NCBI GenBank assembly: GCA_028095005.1
Contig: CM051460.1
Span: forward strand, 65,139,676 to 65,203,675
Reading direction: 5' to 3'
From: Rhynchospora pubera
Lineage: Eukaryota > Streptophyta > Magnoliopsida > Poales > Cyperaceae
Length of the DNA stretch: 64,000 bases
Positions 12,438 to 24,094 of this stretch are shown here, piece by piece. The stretch's first letter is position 1, and each line of letters opens with the position of its first letter. Position numbers and translations under genes: made by a program. The notes below the pieces were generated by a model. That model was given only the letters and a program-made list of their open reading frames with translations, searched no databases and was not told the origin of the DNA.

Positions 12438-12956
12438 ATAATATTTTATAAAATTATTGATTCTCTTTTTTTTTGGTCTTTTAAATGAGTTTAAAGAATT
12501 TAACATTACATTGTGAACTTTTTTTTTTAAATTTGATGTATATAGCTTAGAAAATTTGATGAGTTTGAATAATATTCTAATTTTTGTCCCCAAGTTATCA
12601 TATTTAAAATATAATTGAAATGTTAGATCTTTTATTAAATGGAGTATATAATTTTCATTTTGGCATTATCAAACAAAACCGTGATTAATATTTATTCAAA
12701 ATGAATGTAGATTGTGCCATTAATTGATGTTTAAAATTGTAATGTGTAAGTTTCGTGTAGAGGATGTATACCAAAGCAATTCCATAACGGATGCATTATT
12801 TGTGTATATCTAATTTAATTATTGACAATGTCAAGATCACTAATAATTTCTTTTTTTTTTCTTGATTTCAAAATTATTTTTACATTTATGATGCCTTTTA
12901 AAAGCTTGGTTCAAACACATCCTAAAAAAAATATCATCCTTTCATATGCTCAGATT
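12438..12956. other. AT-rich spacer, nothing recognised
   Basis: The stretch between the end of Copia LTR 1 and the LINE tail contains T-runs and short chance frames only. Confidence 0.5.
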
Positions 12957-14540
12957 TTTTTTTTGACATAAAATTAGGGTCACGCCCTTATCTTTTCTAT
13001 TGAAAAATAGTAGCGAATACAATTTAGCCGGTGGCTAAAAAATAAGCAAAACATTACAATGAAGTCAACGTGCAAAGGAAAAAGCAAAGGAAAGAAATTG
13101 AAAGGAGGGGAAGTTTGATTTTAAGTTGGTCCCTAAACGGATTTTAATTGAAACTCTCCTATTCAAAAATCGCTTGATCCACCAGAGTTTGAAGTTTGTT
13201 ATACTGCTCATTGAAGACTCTCTGGCATCTCTTATGCAGTTATGCCAGATTATAAAGGTCAAATTTGCCGAGATTTCCTTTGCTTTTGTCGGAGTCTGCT
13301 GAGATTTTTGCTGCAATAACAGTGTTGTGTCGATATGAAGCAGCTGAGGATTATCAGGACAGTAAGATAAAAGCAGTTTGTGCTTGGCTTGTAGGATTAT
13401 TCATTGAAAAGGTGTTGGACTATTTCTTCCCTGATTTTGCATAAGTAGCAAATGCGCGGCATTGGCCAACCCTTTTTCCTGAGAGTATCAATTGTAGCTA
13501 TTCTATTCTGCAGCATTCTCCACAGAAAGATTGTCATTAACTCATTATAGGTGGTATTTTGAGCTTCCAAATTTCTTTCAGAGTCGAGTTGTGTTTTGGG
13601 GTTGTCATGGTGAAATGGTAAAGGAATTTTGTGGAGAAGAATTTCTTTGCTTGTAACTTCCAGATTGTACTGGTAATTGAGAACGGTTTGTTGTATGAAG
13701 GTGGTCCAGGACTTGAGCCAGCTGGTTTAGAGCTTAGTTAGATGTGTGTATGACCGGTTTGAAAAGTTTTGGTATGTCTGTTTTCATGTTTTGTTTTGTG
13801 AGACGTAATGAACAGAATTGTCCTTGTCTTGACAAAAAGAGAAGATGATCTGAAATTTGTACTTATACCACAACCCAAATCAAAGTGCCAGAATGGAACC
13901 CACCTACCATTACCTAGTTGAAATTTCAGAACTGATGAAAACAGGTTGTTCATTTTCGAAAGAGTGCTTTGCAACTGACCGTTCAGGGGATTAGTTGTTA
14001 ATTTACCATTTTGGAGGATGAAATTGTGACCTGACCAATTTGATTTTTCCCTTGAAAACCATAACCATAGCCATCTTGCCAATAAGGCTTTGTTCATCAC
14101 TGATAAGTCTAGAATCCCGAGCCCTCCTGTTGATTTTGGCTTGCAAACATTGTCCCAGGAGATAGAACCATTTTTCTGTTATTACATCCATGCCATAAAG
14201 AAGTTTCTTATCGTATCCATTCTTTTGATCACCTAAGTCGGTAGTTTAACTGCTGACATAAAGTAAATGGGTAATGAACTCAAGCAAGCATTTACCAGTA
14301 CTGCCCTGCTAATGAAAGCAGTGATGCTGACCACTCATTTAGCTTTCCTTGAAATTTTGAAATTAGGTTCTCGTAATCTCTTTTTGTCAATGTTTTATCT
14401 GAAATGGGTAAGCCCAGGTAATTCAAAGGAAATATGGCCGACCTGCATGCCAGTATTTGGGTCAGTGAGCTGGTGGTGGCTTGCTCAGAGTTGATGCAGA
14501 TTTAAAGGTTAATATTCGACTTGCTCAAATCTGGTGTAAT
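12957..14540 (-). pseudogene. 5'-truncated L1-type LINE: RT C-terminus and zf-RVT domain
   Basis: Read on the minus strand, frame-shifted segments give the usual order of a plant LINE ORF2 tail. Conserved phrases are FPLNYLGLPIS (about 14420), KLNEWSASLLSLAG (about 14320), SWDNVCKPKSTGGLGI (about 14130), NKALLARWLW (about 14070), then the zinc-binding RT-associated domain with WKLKIPP, FLWRMLQNRIATIDTLRKKG and CYLCKI (about 13430-13570). The tail ends in a poly(A) run, seen as poly(T) at about 12955-12965 on the plus strand. The endonuclease and RT core are missing and several frameshifts and stops are present, so it is dead. TGCTCAGA occurs near both ends (about 12947 and 14482), but the coding similarity appears to continue past the right one. 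Confidence 0.85.
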
Positions 14541-15930
14541 GTTAATATGCATTTGTTATGACAATTAATATTTGCTACTGGTTTAAAGGTTTTTATTAAT
14601 TACTAGTAGGGGGGCTAATCAAGCTTCGCTTCGTTATGACAATTAATCAACAAGGTGAACAAGTCCACAATTTATTGATATTTCACTTTTGTATGGAGTT
14701 CATTGATGTGTGTAGCCTGTCGGATTTTGATATTTTAACAAGTACCTGTTGGAGTTCAGGTATAGGTGTTGCTGTCAGATAGTACGAGAACTCAAGACTA
14801 TCAAAATTCATCTAATCTAATGTTGAGTAAAGACGAGGCGCTATGATGAAATTTTTTATTTATTATCACTCAAACTATCGTTACAATCTCTATTACTCTA
14901 CTATTAAACCTCCACAAATACAACTCTACTTCTCACTATATTCCTACACCTCTTAACGACTAGCACTCTTTACTTAGCTTAGCTTGGATTGCCCTTACTT
15001 GAATTGGATACAAAGTCATGGCATAGCATCCTATTTATACTACTCAAAAATCGGTTAGTGAAAATTCTAGATTATACATTAGACATCTACATTTTACGTA
15101 GACTATGCTAATAATTTCTAGAATGTACTTGAGCAAACAAGGTTGGTTACGGTTTCTCAAAAAATTTCTAGATTTCTTGATTATACCAATTGAAGCACGG
15201 TTGGTCCAACTAATTGGGCTGATGGAGTCAACGATGGCCCATTTAACATCTAAGTAATTAGAAATATTCAGATCACATAAAAGAAAGGAAATTGAGAGAG
15301 CTATTTTGTACATCTAGAGGATCAAAATCTAGATGCTGTAATTGAGTTGCTCTAATCATTGGTGCCAACTCGTATAATATAGAAAATCTAAATATCTTAT
15401 CGTTATTTTGTCATCATAATTGTACCAATTAAAAAAAAAACAATAGTATATGTTGGCAAGTTGTAGAAAAACACAATAAAAAATGGAGAGAGTTTGTCTG
15501 GATTAGGTGCAAGCTTAATTGTCCTTTATATTTATTCCCAATACTACAATTATGCAAATCAAGGCGCCATCTAGATGGAATATGAGCCCATCACTAACTC
15601 ATTCAAATTTATCTTTCAAGTACCAGGTGGTTGCAGTTACGAGAACTCAGGACTGCCAAATTGCCAATGACTGGCAAGTTTTTCAGATGGTTTAGAAAAT
15701 ATTAATCCTAAACGATCAAGAATAAGTTTTTAGATGGTCTAGATAGTTCATGTTCGATCAAGACATAGGGTGGGCGTAAAACTGATTAATATAAACTATT
15801 CCGTTTCCGTTCCATTTTTAAAAACAGAATCTATTTTCTCTTTCGTTTGCATTTCGTTTTAGACTGAACAGAATGGAAATGTTCGAAATGGTGGAATATT
15901 AACAGTTCTACCCATGTTAATATTGACTAA
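14541..15930. other. Intergenic, possibly Helitron-derived
   Basis: No coding domain is recognised. The 15-bp word GTTATGACAATTAAT occurs twice (about 14556 and 14633). The word ACGAGAACTCA is seen at about 14784 and 15639. It is bounded by the two Helitron-like termini listed separately, so it may be the body of such an element, but no 5' TC end could be fixed. Confidence 0.35.
14603..14635 (-). mobile_element. Helitron-like 3' terminus
   Basis: On the minus strand the sequence has a short hairpin (AAGC GAA GCTT), then a C-run, then CTAG followed by T. Helitrons end in CTRR preceded by a small hairpin and insert between A and T. The matching 5' end was not identified. Confidence 0.4.
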
Positions 15931-15965
15931 TGGGATTGTCGCGCGTTGCGCGACCTATTTTTCTT
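15931..15965 (-). mobile_element. Helitron-like 3' terminus with GCGCGTTGCGCG hairpin
   Basis: On the plus strand CTAATGGGATTG is followed by the hairpin TCGCGCGTTGCGCGA. Reversed, this gives hairpin, short spacer and TTAG|T, a one-base variant of the Helitron CTAG|T end. Nearly the same hairpin recurs at 54434, and a degraded form at about 60090. Confidence 0.45.
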
Positions 15966-16110
15966 GCTTTTTGTGTTGAATTTTACTATTATAGTACATT
16001 TTATTTGTAGTTTAATTTGTTACATCCATCAAATCATAGTGCAAATAAAAAAGTTATTAAAAAAAATTAAGATCAAAGATAGGAACATACAAAATTATAT
16101 TATATAATAT

Positions 16111-16517
16111 GAGGATTGCTAAAATGCTATGCATAGCACGGATGGCCTTCGTGCTACAGATTCGTTCTTGCATTTCATGCTTCGAACAGCCGATCCAAAT
16201 CGTTCATTATCTTGTACATATTGAAATCTTATTAGAAACTAAATTTTAAATTTTTTTTGAATTTTTTTACTATTTTTCTTAAATTTTTGAAAATCACTGT
16301 TATTGAAGGGCCCAAAATTTATTAGATTAAGTATTTTAAAAAATCTGAAAAAATAATAAAAAAAATAAAATAAAATATATAAAATTTGGTTTCCAATGAA
16401 ATTTCAATGTGGAGAAGATAATGAACGGTTTGGATCAGTTGTTTGAAGCATAAAATTCAAGAACGAACCCGCAGCATGAAGGCCATCCGTGCTATACATA
16501 GCATTTTAGCAATCCTC
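16111..16517. mobile_element. Foldback MITE family A, copy 1
   Basis: The element is almost one imperfect palindrome, starting GAGGATTGCTAAAATGCT and ending with its inverse. The 10-bp sequence TATATAATAT is duplicated exactly at both edges (16101-16110 and 16518-16527). A duplication of 9-10 bp suggests a Mutator-type relationship. Copies 2 and 3 lie at 45311 and 50532. Confidence 0.88.
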
Positions 16518-16527
16518 TATATAATAT

Positions 16528-17513
16528 TGTAAAAAAAATATTTATATTTTGAATCTCTTATAAAGTACAATATGAAACGAACCGAAAAAATAAAATATAT
16601 TATAGTTCAACATACTCTCGTGTACCATTAACCTCTCGATGAGTAAAGTATATCGATTGTTGTCAATAAAAAAAAATACAGAGTATATTAATGCATGAGT
16701 AAACTATTAGACTTCTTCATGAGTAAAGCATATTCATTCTCGTGTGCTATTAGGACTTGAACTTGCTCTCTGTACTATTAGGACTTCAACTTCATGAACA
16801 TCAGCTCTTGGTAGAAGTCAGAAAAATAAGAATCGTCAATTAAAGGACTGTCAATACACATGAATATTTGACTCTTTTCAAAAGCCAACAAAATTGCACT
16901 CTTTTTGGGATTTTTGGGGGTTTCCAGGGTTGTTTTGGAAATTTCAATGAATTGCCATTTGTGCAAGGCTCTATAGCAAATCACAGGGAATACAAAGCTA
17001 GTATAGTTTGCTTAGCAGGTACAGATTGACTGGTACAGTTTGGGTTTGGGTTTTAGCTTTGAATAAGGGGCAGTGCTCAGGTACAGTGTCAAACTTCATT
17101 TTAAATAAAATTCTTACACACTGAAATATGTTCATCCCAAACTTTTAGCAATCAAGAGCACTTCACATCCTCTATTACTCCAAACTTATGCTGCAACCTG
17201 ACCGAGAAAATTGGACTTTTATAACTACATGAAAACGAAAGTAAATCAGAAATTATACACAGTGAAATATATTTTGCAGCATTAATGCATCCTTTTTTAA
17301 AATTCAAACATATTGCTCTTATTCATCAAGAATTGAAGCTTGAGCTTGGAAAATTAAATCAGCACTTTTTATTAAATAACAAATCTCCTCTTTGTATATG
17401 GAGAATAACAAATTTCCTCTTTGCATCTCAATCAATAATATACACAGCTTTTTTTATGAAAGCAATAATAAAACGACACCTAACCTAGATAGACATATTA
17501 CATGAACAATGCA
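16528..17513. other. Intergenic, nothing recognised
   Basis: No open frame with a recognisable domain is present on either strand. A 68-codon minus-strand frame (16778-16984) has no visible motif. Confidence 0.5.
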
Positions 17514-19440
17514 AATATATCAAGAGAATGGCTATAGTACTATTTATATGTAAATTGCTCTTGTAGGCTAGTTTTTTGGACTGTTGGATCGGTTCAAGAT
17601 GTGTGCAGAGATCAGATCGGAAGGCCCAGATTGAGGCGCTGGGTAGCCTTTGCATTAAAATTTGCCGTTCGTTCTGTTACTTTGCCTCCGTCTCCCTGCT
17701 GTCATGTACCGTCTCTCTCTCCGTTTGCACAAAACTGAGGATTGAAATCGAAAAAAAGCTCGACTCGACTCTATAGACTTCTCTGCTCGACTCGACGCAA
17801 ATCTCTCTCTCCTCTCGATCTCTGACGCTGATCTCGCGAAAGCTAGCGAGACGAAGCAATATCCAATCGTCTCTCTTTTAGATTGGAAACCCTTCCTAGG
17901 GTTTCACCCAAATGAGAAGCGTGAAGTATTCGAGATTTATTTAGTGGGTACTCTTTTAGCCTACCTTCTCATTCCACCAATCTGGTCACTGGTCTCTTTC
18001 AAGTTTCAATTTTCGTGCTTATAATGGAACTGAAAACATTTTCATTGGTTTAATGCTTCAGTTACTGGCAAATTCTTACGTTTATCCTAGATAAGAATAT
18101 ATTGAATCAGTACCTTCTGACTTTGGTAGAAAAGAATATATTGAATGCAAAGTCTTACGTTTATACATTTTGGTCCTTCTAAATCTGAATTATCTGTCAA
18201 AAAATGTACATCAACAAGTTGTCAGTGTGCCATTGTTTGAAAGAATACAACATTTTGTCCCAATAGACCAATTTTACTGTGATTAATTTAAATTTAACTG
18301 GGATCCAAAGGTTAGATTTTTGTACGAACCAAATATAAAGTTCCTTTCAATTTTGGAATTCCTAATTAAAATGCTAATTAGCCCCACCAATTTTAGATAG
18401 ATGATAGATCCATTAAATCCAGAAAAACATTACAAAAAACAAGTAATCCATATATCCAGACACGCATTACATGTTTAAAACACTTGAGGATTTCGAAGGA
18501 TATTTTTTTTTAGATATTAAGCTACAGTAAAACAGAAAAAAAAAAGAAAAAAGGGAAAAAAAAGAAAAAGAACTTCTCTTCATCATCTTTATCATCCATC
18601 AACACACATGTTCCATTGTTTCGGCGACATCCATCCCAATCGGCCATTAAAACTTCCCCTCCTGCAATACCTTCTGAACCACAACATGTACCCTCCTTCT
18701 CTTATTTTAAAATAATTTATTCTCTTTCACACCAAAGCGTCCAGAAAGAGAGCAGTAACAGCTCCTCCTATCTACTTCTGCACAAATTCAGGTACGTTGC
18801 ACAGCTTACCAGAAACACCTACAACATCGAGTTCCCACAACATGCCTCCCATCTGCTTTTGTATAGCAAAGTTATTTTTCTGCTAATCACTTCAATATGC
18901 TTCTGTATAGCATGCTATAATAGATACAGTAGGTACACATATATTGCATGTTACAAGCATGCAGCTTAGAGAAATGACAACTCAAGTTTCTGAAATGACA
19001 ACTCAAGTTTCTTACTACAAATTACAAATTAACTAACCAAATTGCAAGCACACACATATGAAATATCAAGTCACTTCTTAAGCAAATTAATTCAAGTCAA
19101 TTACTACAAACAACCAACTCGTTGCATTGACAGTATATGGAAAACCATTACTCGCATTTGCACCTTCCATCTGGATCAATTGAAGGAGATCTGGAGTAAT
19201 ATTGAGTAAGAAAATATCAGTTCATAACGATGGTCAGTTGGTGACAGATTTATGCAACCAGTACTAATACTTAACACCATACTTTTAGAATCGTAAAATG
19301 TATCGTGTATCGATGGATTTAGTATCGAACCGTGAATCGTGTATCGTAACGAATCGTTAAAGATACGTTAAGCTATCTTTCAGTTAAATAAACTAAATAA
19401 TTACGCACATATATTGAATGAATTTTACTAAAAGAAAGTT

Positions 19441-19600
19441 ATAATAACATACTAGAAGTAAATATTTAATGTTTACTTAATATATTATATAATTTCACAC
19501 CAAAATCTTTATATTTAATACATTATATAATAACATACTAGAAGTAAATATTTAATGTTTACTTAATACATTATATAATTTCACACGAAAATCTTTATAA
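19441..19600. repeat. Tandem duplication, ~87-bp unit, inside the MULE
   Basis: Two adjacent copies of a unit starting ATAATAACATACTAGAAG differ by only a few bases. Confidence 0.85.
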
Positions 19601-20160
19601 CATACATATATTATAATTATAGTTATCATGATTATTATATATAATCATTATATTGTTTTATATTTTTAATTACCATACTACATAACATAAAGAAATTTTT
19701 AATTATTATAATCATAAATTGATATATTGTATTATTTAATCTAATATAATTATATTTTATGATATGATATATATAAATTATAATCCTCGTAATCATTATA
19801 TTCTATTGTATAATATTATTAATTATATTTTATTGTGTAATATTATACTAAATATAATATGTCTAAATTATAATTAATATAATTATTATTTATAATAATC
19901 TATAACTTCCAAAAACTGTGAAGTTGTAATTATTATAAATTTATAATAATTATATTGTATTCTATAACATTATATTATTTTTTATTTATAATTCTCAAAA
20001 TTATTATTAATTATTATATTGTATTATATATATACTATATAATCAATATATAAATTATATCTAGCATAATTATTATTAATTAATAATATGTAATTGTGTA
20101 ATATTATACTATATAATATGCATAAATTAATTTATGTAATAATATTTTATAATCTGTGAC
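19601..20160. repeat. Extreme AT-rich block
   Basis: About 560 bp composed almost only of A and T, with recurring TATAATTAT and TAATATTAT words. No coding content is seen. Confidence 0.7.
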
Positions 20161-20529
20161 CTTTTAAAAACCTTTGGTATAGTTATCTATTTAAAATTCG
20201 AAGTACCTAAAACAAATGAAATAAGAAAAAGATGTACGAAACAAAACAAAAATAAAATATTATATTAAGGGTCCATTTCAGTCCATTACCCAGGTCAAAT
20301 TAATAATGGACCCAGCTGTCGGGTTTCTCCCCTTCCATACCCCACTTCCTTTTCTTCTCTCTCTGCGCACGAAGGAAAAGGGTTGGGCCAATATTTTATT
20401 GGAAAATCAAAACGCCGCTGTGTTTCTCGCGTTCTGATTGGCCACTGTTGAATCGTTCGTATCGTGCGACTTAGACCGTGTGAGAGAGACGGAGGGTTTA
20501 ACAGAGAGAACGGAAAAGGAAATTGATTA

Positions 20530-20804
20530 CTGTCATCGGCAAATATACCATCCCAGCCATCGTTAAATATAAAGTGAACATATACGGCAAACAAAGTGAA
20601 CATATAGAAGATCTAAGTGAACACATACAAACAAATAAGTTCAATGAAAATAAGTTGAATATACATGTAAACTTCTGAACAAGTGATGACAACACTTATT
20701 TGTTTGTAAGTGTTCACTTAGATCGTTTATATGTTCACTTTGTTTGTCGTATATGTTCACTTTGTATTTAGTGATGGCTGGAATGGTATATTTGCCGATG
20801 GCAC
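20530..20804. mobile_element. PIF/Harbinger-like MITE
   Basis: The imperfect palindrome has ends CTGTCATCGGCAAATATACC and GTGCCATCGGCAAATATACC (reversed). The flanking 3-bp duplication TTA fits the PIF/Harbinger superfamily. Inner arms contain repeated GTGAACATAT words. Confidence 0.75.
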
Positions 20805-21059
20805 TTATAATTCCTGAACGGAAAATATTAAACTGAAGTAAGGGAGTCAGCGCTTCTATCTAAACCACTATTTCAGATCTCTGCACGAATCTTAACGAGA
20901 TCTAATGGTCCAAAAAACTAGCCTACAAGAACAGTTTACATACCGATAGTAGTATAGCCATTCTCAATATATCAATATACATATATAATTCGAATTAGTT
21001 AAAAAGAGCATTTCTCAACAGAGTACTGTACTCTATCGTTTTCAGAGATGGAATAGAAC

Positions 21060-21480
21060 TAGAGGCATGATTAGAGAGGCGCCTGTGATTCATACCAGAA
21101 TCAGGCTATCTGGTCAACCCCTTCATCTCTGGCATAAAAAATGCTCTCAAGAAGCTTGTTTCTGGGTTTGGGTACCCATTAGCTATTGTACCCCACTTTA
21201 CTGCTGGAAACTTTGCTTATCTTCGCATGCTAGTTAAAGGTGCACATCCAACTAAAATTCCTCGTGAGATTGCAGCTTCAGATGATCCTGGAGCAGCGAG
21301 GGTCACAGTTTCTCTGGAAGGTTTTGAACAAGTCCCTCACTGACACAGCAGAAGAGGATGGCCCTCCAACCATGGCTCAAGCAGAATTGGTCATTTTGGC
21401 GGCTGGATATGATTTGACTGATGAAATTAGGAAGTCCCTCACTGACACAGGGATTGTTTAGTCTACTCTTCTAGACTTAG
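21060..21480 (+). pseudogene. LINE ORF1 remnant
   Basis: A degenerate reading beginning near 21095 gives TRIRLSGQPLHLWHKKC, which matches the hallmark 'GLPLHLW' segment of plant LINE ORF1 proteins. It is followed by LVSGFGYPLAIVPHF in another frame. The phrase CCCTCACTGACACAG occurs twice (about 21334 and 21434), showing an internal duplication. It lies directly upstream of the ORF2 endonuclease, as expected for an L1-type element. Confidence 0.55.
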
Positions 21481-21660
21481 CCTGGTTGGATGTTTTTATG
21501 TTCTTGTTATCAATGACGTCTTATATTTTACTGCTTGTTGCTACTTTTTCCTCTTCCAGAACTACTTGGTTCTGTTATCCTTGTATCTCTCCTTTGTTTA
21601 ATGGAAAGAGTCTTATTACTTCTCTTCTCTCTCTGTGCTTGTTTTCATCTTACTGCCTCC

Positions 21661-22569
21661 ATGTCTTCAAATCTTAAAATTCTTTGCTGGAATGTAAGAG
21701 GTCTCAATGATAGGGACAAAAGGCTGGCTGTAAGACAATCTATTCTTATTGAAAAGCCAGATTTTATTTGCTTTCAAGAGACAAAATTGGACCACATCTC
21801 TAACTCTTTGGTCAGGGAATCTTGTGGAGCTAGATTAGACTCCTATTTAGCGGTAGATTCACAAGAAACTCGTGGTGGAATTCTGATTGCCTGGAACTCA
21901 AGAATCGCTAGTTGTGTTTGTTCTTTTGCTACTGCACATGCTCTTTCGGTGGATTTCTCCTTCAATTTTGATGGGTCTCCCTTTAGGCTGACTTCTGTCT
22001 ATGGACCTTCTACCAGTGTTGGTAGAATGAGTTTTCTCAACAGTCTTTTCTTATTTGCCCCTGCTGAGAATACTCCATGGATGCTTTGTGGAGATTTCAA
22101 TATTTTTTTGACTGATCAGGAATCTACTGGCTTTTCACATTCAACCAGTGAAATGCAATCTTTTTCTGATACCATCAATGCACTTAACCTCTTGGATCTG
22201 GAACTCTCTGACAGAAGATACACTTGGTCAAATAATAGGGCCTTGCCAACTTTGGCTAGACTTGACATGTTTTTTATTAATCTCCCTCTTTCTCAGCTTT
22301 TCCCCAATGTCAGTCAAGAGGCATTAGCAAATACTTCTTATGATCATTCTCCTTTACTTTGTGTTATCAAATCAAGATTCAGACCTTCAAATCTGTTTAG
22401 ATTTGAAAATTTCTGTCTCAAAATCCCTGAGTTCACTGACTTGGTTCTTAATTTCTGGTTCTCTCATCCACCAGCCACTACTCCTCCACAGCTTAATGAC
22501 AAGCTTATTGCTCTCTCTAAAGAAATAAAGCTTTGGTCAAAAGGGAGAATTTCTTCAGTTAGAAGATAG
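21661..22569 (+). pseudogene. LINE ORF2, AP-type endonuclease domain
   Basis: The open frame runs from 21535, but the domain begins at the ATG at 21661 (SSNLKILCWNVRGLND), so that start is preferred. Conserved endonuclease motifs follow in order: CWNVRGLN, PDFICFQETKL, GGILIAWNS, LTSVYGPS, PWMLCGDFNIFL, RRYTWSNNR, RLDMFFINL and SYDHSPLL. These are the nicking-endonuclease blocks of plant L1 elements; the catalytic Asn, Glu, Asp and His positions appear present. The frame ends at a stop (22567-22569) where ORF2 should continue, so the protein is truncated. Confidence 0.88.
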
Positions 22570-23690
22570 TCACTTATCATCACTTCTTTCCTTGCAAGAT
22601 GTGACAGGGTCATGGAATCTAGATTGTTGACTCCTCTTGAAAAACTTTTGAAATGTTTACTCAAGAGAAGGTTGACAGAGCTAGCAATTCTTGAAGAATC
22701 AGTCTAGAAGCAAAGATCCTCCTTCAAATGAAAACTGGAGGGAGATTTGAATTCTGCCTTCTTTCATGCAAAAGCTTCTAGTAACAAGAGAAAGAACTAC
22801 ATCCAAAAGCTGGAATTGAATGGAGTCATTGTTACTGATCGAAAGTCAAAAGGAAGAGCTTTTTTTGACTTTTATTGCTCTCTTATGGGTACTACTTCAG
22901 CTGCAACTCCGGATTTTGAAGTTAGCTGCTTATATCCCTCCAATTCCTTATCTGACTTCTCCAGCCTTATCTCCCCCATCACTCAAGAAGAAGTTGTTGC
23001 TGCCATTGCCTCCTGGCTAAATAACAGATCTCCTGGCCCAGATGGCTTCACAGGGGACTTTTTCAGGGCTTTCTGCTCTGAACTAGCACCTGAAATAACT
23101 TCAACTTGAATTTTGCTATCTCTTCTGCCTCACTTTACCCTCTCAATACCTCAATTATTGCACTAATCCCCAAATCTGACAATCCCATTACTACTGCAGA
23201 CTTCAGACCCGTTAGTATTATCCACTCCATCTAGAAAATTTTCTCCAAAATTCTAACCTCTAGAGTCATTCCCTTGTTGTCTCACTGCATCACTCAGAAT
23301 CAGACATGTTTTTTGCGAGGAAGGGCAATTACTGAAAACTTTGTATATGCTCAAGAGGTACTTCACCTTGCTAACAAGTCCAAGATCCACTTAGCCTTTT
23401 TTAAAGCTGATATTCACAAGGCTTTTGACACTCTGAGTTGGAACTTCATCAGCAAAATTCTCTCTGTTCTAGGCTTTCCTCTGCAATTCATCAACACTGT
23501 TTTGAGTTGTGTTCTCAAAGGCTCCTCTAGGGTCATCCTCAATGGAGTTGCAGGGAAGCCAATCACTCTTAGAAGAGGGGTAAGACAAGGTGATTCACTA
23601 TCTCCTTACTTATTTATCTTGGCTTTTGATTTCCTTTCCAGATGGCTTGCTAGGATCACTGCTCTGGGTGCACTGCCAGTCCCATTCTCT
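22570..23690 (+). pseudogene. LINE ORF2, reverse transcriptase part, broken
   Basis: After two or three frameshifts, LAILEES, NSAFFHAKASSNKRKNYI (22747 on), SPGPDGFTGDFFRAF (about 23030), ALIPKSDNP (about 23160), DFRPVSIIHS, FLRGRAITENFVYAQE (about 23310), FFKADIHKAFDTLSW (about 23400) and LRRGVRQGDSLSPYLFILAFDFLSRWL (split by a base or two in places, about 23570-23650) follow RT order. The AFD motif is the first catalytic block. The YADD block is not reached on this strand; instead the sequence switches to an inverted piece. Confidence 0.88.
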
Positions 23691-23737
23691 AGAAATGAAC
23701 TGATAGTCCCATTCTCCAATTGTGCTCAAAAGGTACT

Positions 23738-24094
23738 TCACCTTGCTAACAAGAGTTACTTCACCTTTTCTATGCTCAATAGGCAATTACCAAAAACGTT
23801 GAAAATGAACTTATTAAAAAATGCTTGTCTAACACCAGGTTTGAAAAACAAGATAGCATCATCAGCATAGAAAAGGCCTTACCTCAGGATTTTCAGAAAG
23901 ATATTGCACGAGCGGCGCAAGGATTTGTAGCAATAGGAAATAGGCACAAAGAAATTAGTAAGCAGTTGTACGTCCTCTAATTTTTGGATTAATTTACTTC
24001 TGAAAAGACCAAACCGGTATCTTGCTAAGCCAATTTTGATTAACAAAGATGAGAACTTTCGAGTTTTGTGCTGGTTGCACCTACCATTGAACAT
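23738..24094 (-). pseudogene. Inverted LINE fragment carrying the YADD block
   Basis: On the minus strand at about 23870-23880 the reading is FYADDAILFFKPGVRQAFFNK, the catalytic YADD motif of RT. It is in the opposite orientation to the upstream RT part. The word GTACTTCACCTTGCTAACAAG occurs both in the forward RT part (about 23358) and at the junction (about 23732), so the break involves a duplication. Minus-strand sequence on to 24094 shows no further recognisable domain. Confidence 0.65.

Larger units (their letters stand above)
17523..20965. mobile_element. Mutator-like element, 3.4 kb, perfect 9-bp TSD
   Basis: Inverted ends of about 100 bp start (A)GAGAATGGCTATA and share CTTGTAGGCTAGTTTTTTGG. 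The exact 9-bp target duplication AATATATCA lies at 17514-17522 and 20966-20974. Both are hallmarks of MULEs. No transposase is recognised. The left interior (about 17660-17950) is CT-rich and leader-like; the middle (about 19290-20200) is extremely AT-rich; a PIF-like MITE sits near the right end. A 117-codon frame at 18616-18969 has no recognisable domain and is probably not a gene. Confidence 0.9.

Noticed and set aside
14482..14490. TGCTCAGA as LINE target duplication with 12947-12954
   Set aside because: Only 8 bp, and LINE-like coding similarity appears to extend past it to about 14530.
15766..15917. Possible small hAT starting TAGGGTGGGCGTAAAAC
   Set aside because: The proposed right end (AACAGTTCTACCCATG) matches poorly and no 8-bp duplication is visible.
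18616..18969. 117-codon frame inside the second MULE
   Set aside because: No recognisable domain, no splice context, and it lies in a non-autonomous transposon; a chance open frame is more likely.
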